From Helicobacteraceae bacterium (GTDB lineage Bacteria; Campylobacterota; Campylobacteria; Campylobacterales; Sulfurimonadaceae), in NCBI GenBank assembly GCA_027084065.1, contig JALWLR010000107.1, positions 1 through 5,460 of the forward strand: a DNA stretch of 5,460 bases, written 5' to 3'. Under the pieces are notes generated by a model. The model did no database searches. It was not told the DNA's origin and saw only the letters and a list, made by a program, of their open reading frames with translations. A program made the position numbers and the translations under genes. Position 1 is the stretch's first letter; each line of letters begins with the position of its first letter. Below are positions 5,460-5,460 of this stretch, piece after piece.

Positions 5460-5460
5460 T

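Overview
The window looks like ordinary chromosome from a member of the Campylobacterota (Epsilonproteobacteria), perhaps a Sulfurimonas- or Sulfurovum-like free-living relative. This is inferred from AT-rich coding, T-rich promoters with a good -10 but no clear -35, and the style of the OprD/MOMP-like porin. No mobile element, CRISPR array, tRNA or rRNA was seen. Genus-level assignment needs a database search.

Left part (1-1676): a minus-strand iron-uptake operon read right to left. It holds an outer-membrane porin-like gene, feoA, and almost certainly feoB, whose start codon lies at the window edge. Upstream, in the 155-bp divergent intergenic region, is a perfect 8-1-8 inverted repeat resembling a Fur box. 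The simple reading is a Fur-repressed ferrous iron operon that brings its own outer-membrane channel. The porin lacks an obvious signal peptide.

Middle part (1677-4273): three plus-strand genes. The first is a short CDP-alcohol phosphatidyltransferase, probably phosphatidylserine synthase (PssA), with its own extended -10 promoter. After a 153-bp gap come a DEAD-box RNA helicase with an Arg/Gly-rich tail (DeaD/CsdA-like) and, 32 bases or less downstream, a small HIT-family protein. The helicase has an epsilonproteobacterial-type promoter and a leader of about 110 nt that can fold in two mutually exclusive ways.

Right part (4270-5460): a minus-strand fatty-acid/phospholipid initiation operon, plsX (C-terminal 60 residues only) followed by fabH, with stop and start overlapping as TGATG. 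fabH converges on the HIT gene and the two stop codons overlap inside the loop of a hairpin that, on the minus strand, is followed by a T-tract and looks like the fabH terminator.

Functionally the window is mostly housekeeping: membrane lipid synthesis (pssA, plsX, fabH), RNA remodelling (deaD) and iron acquisition (porin-feoAB). I found no convincing evidence of a wholly new system. The points most worth following are the iron-linked porin with its odd N-terminus and the two-state leader of the helicase.
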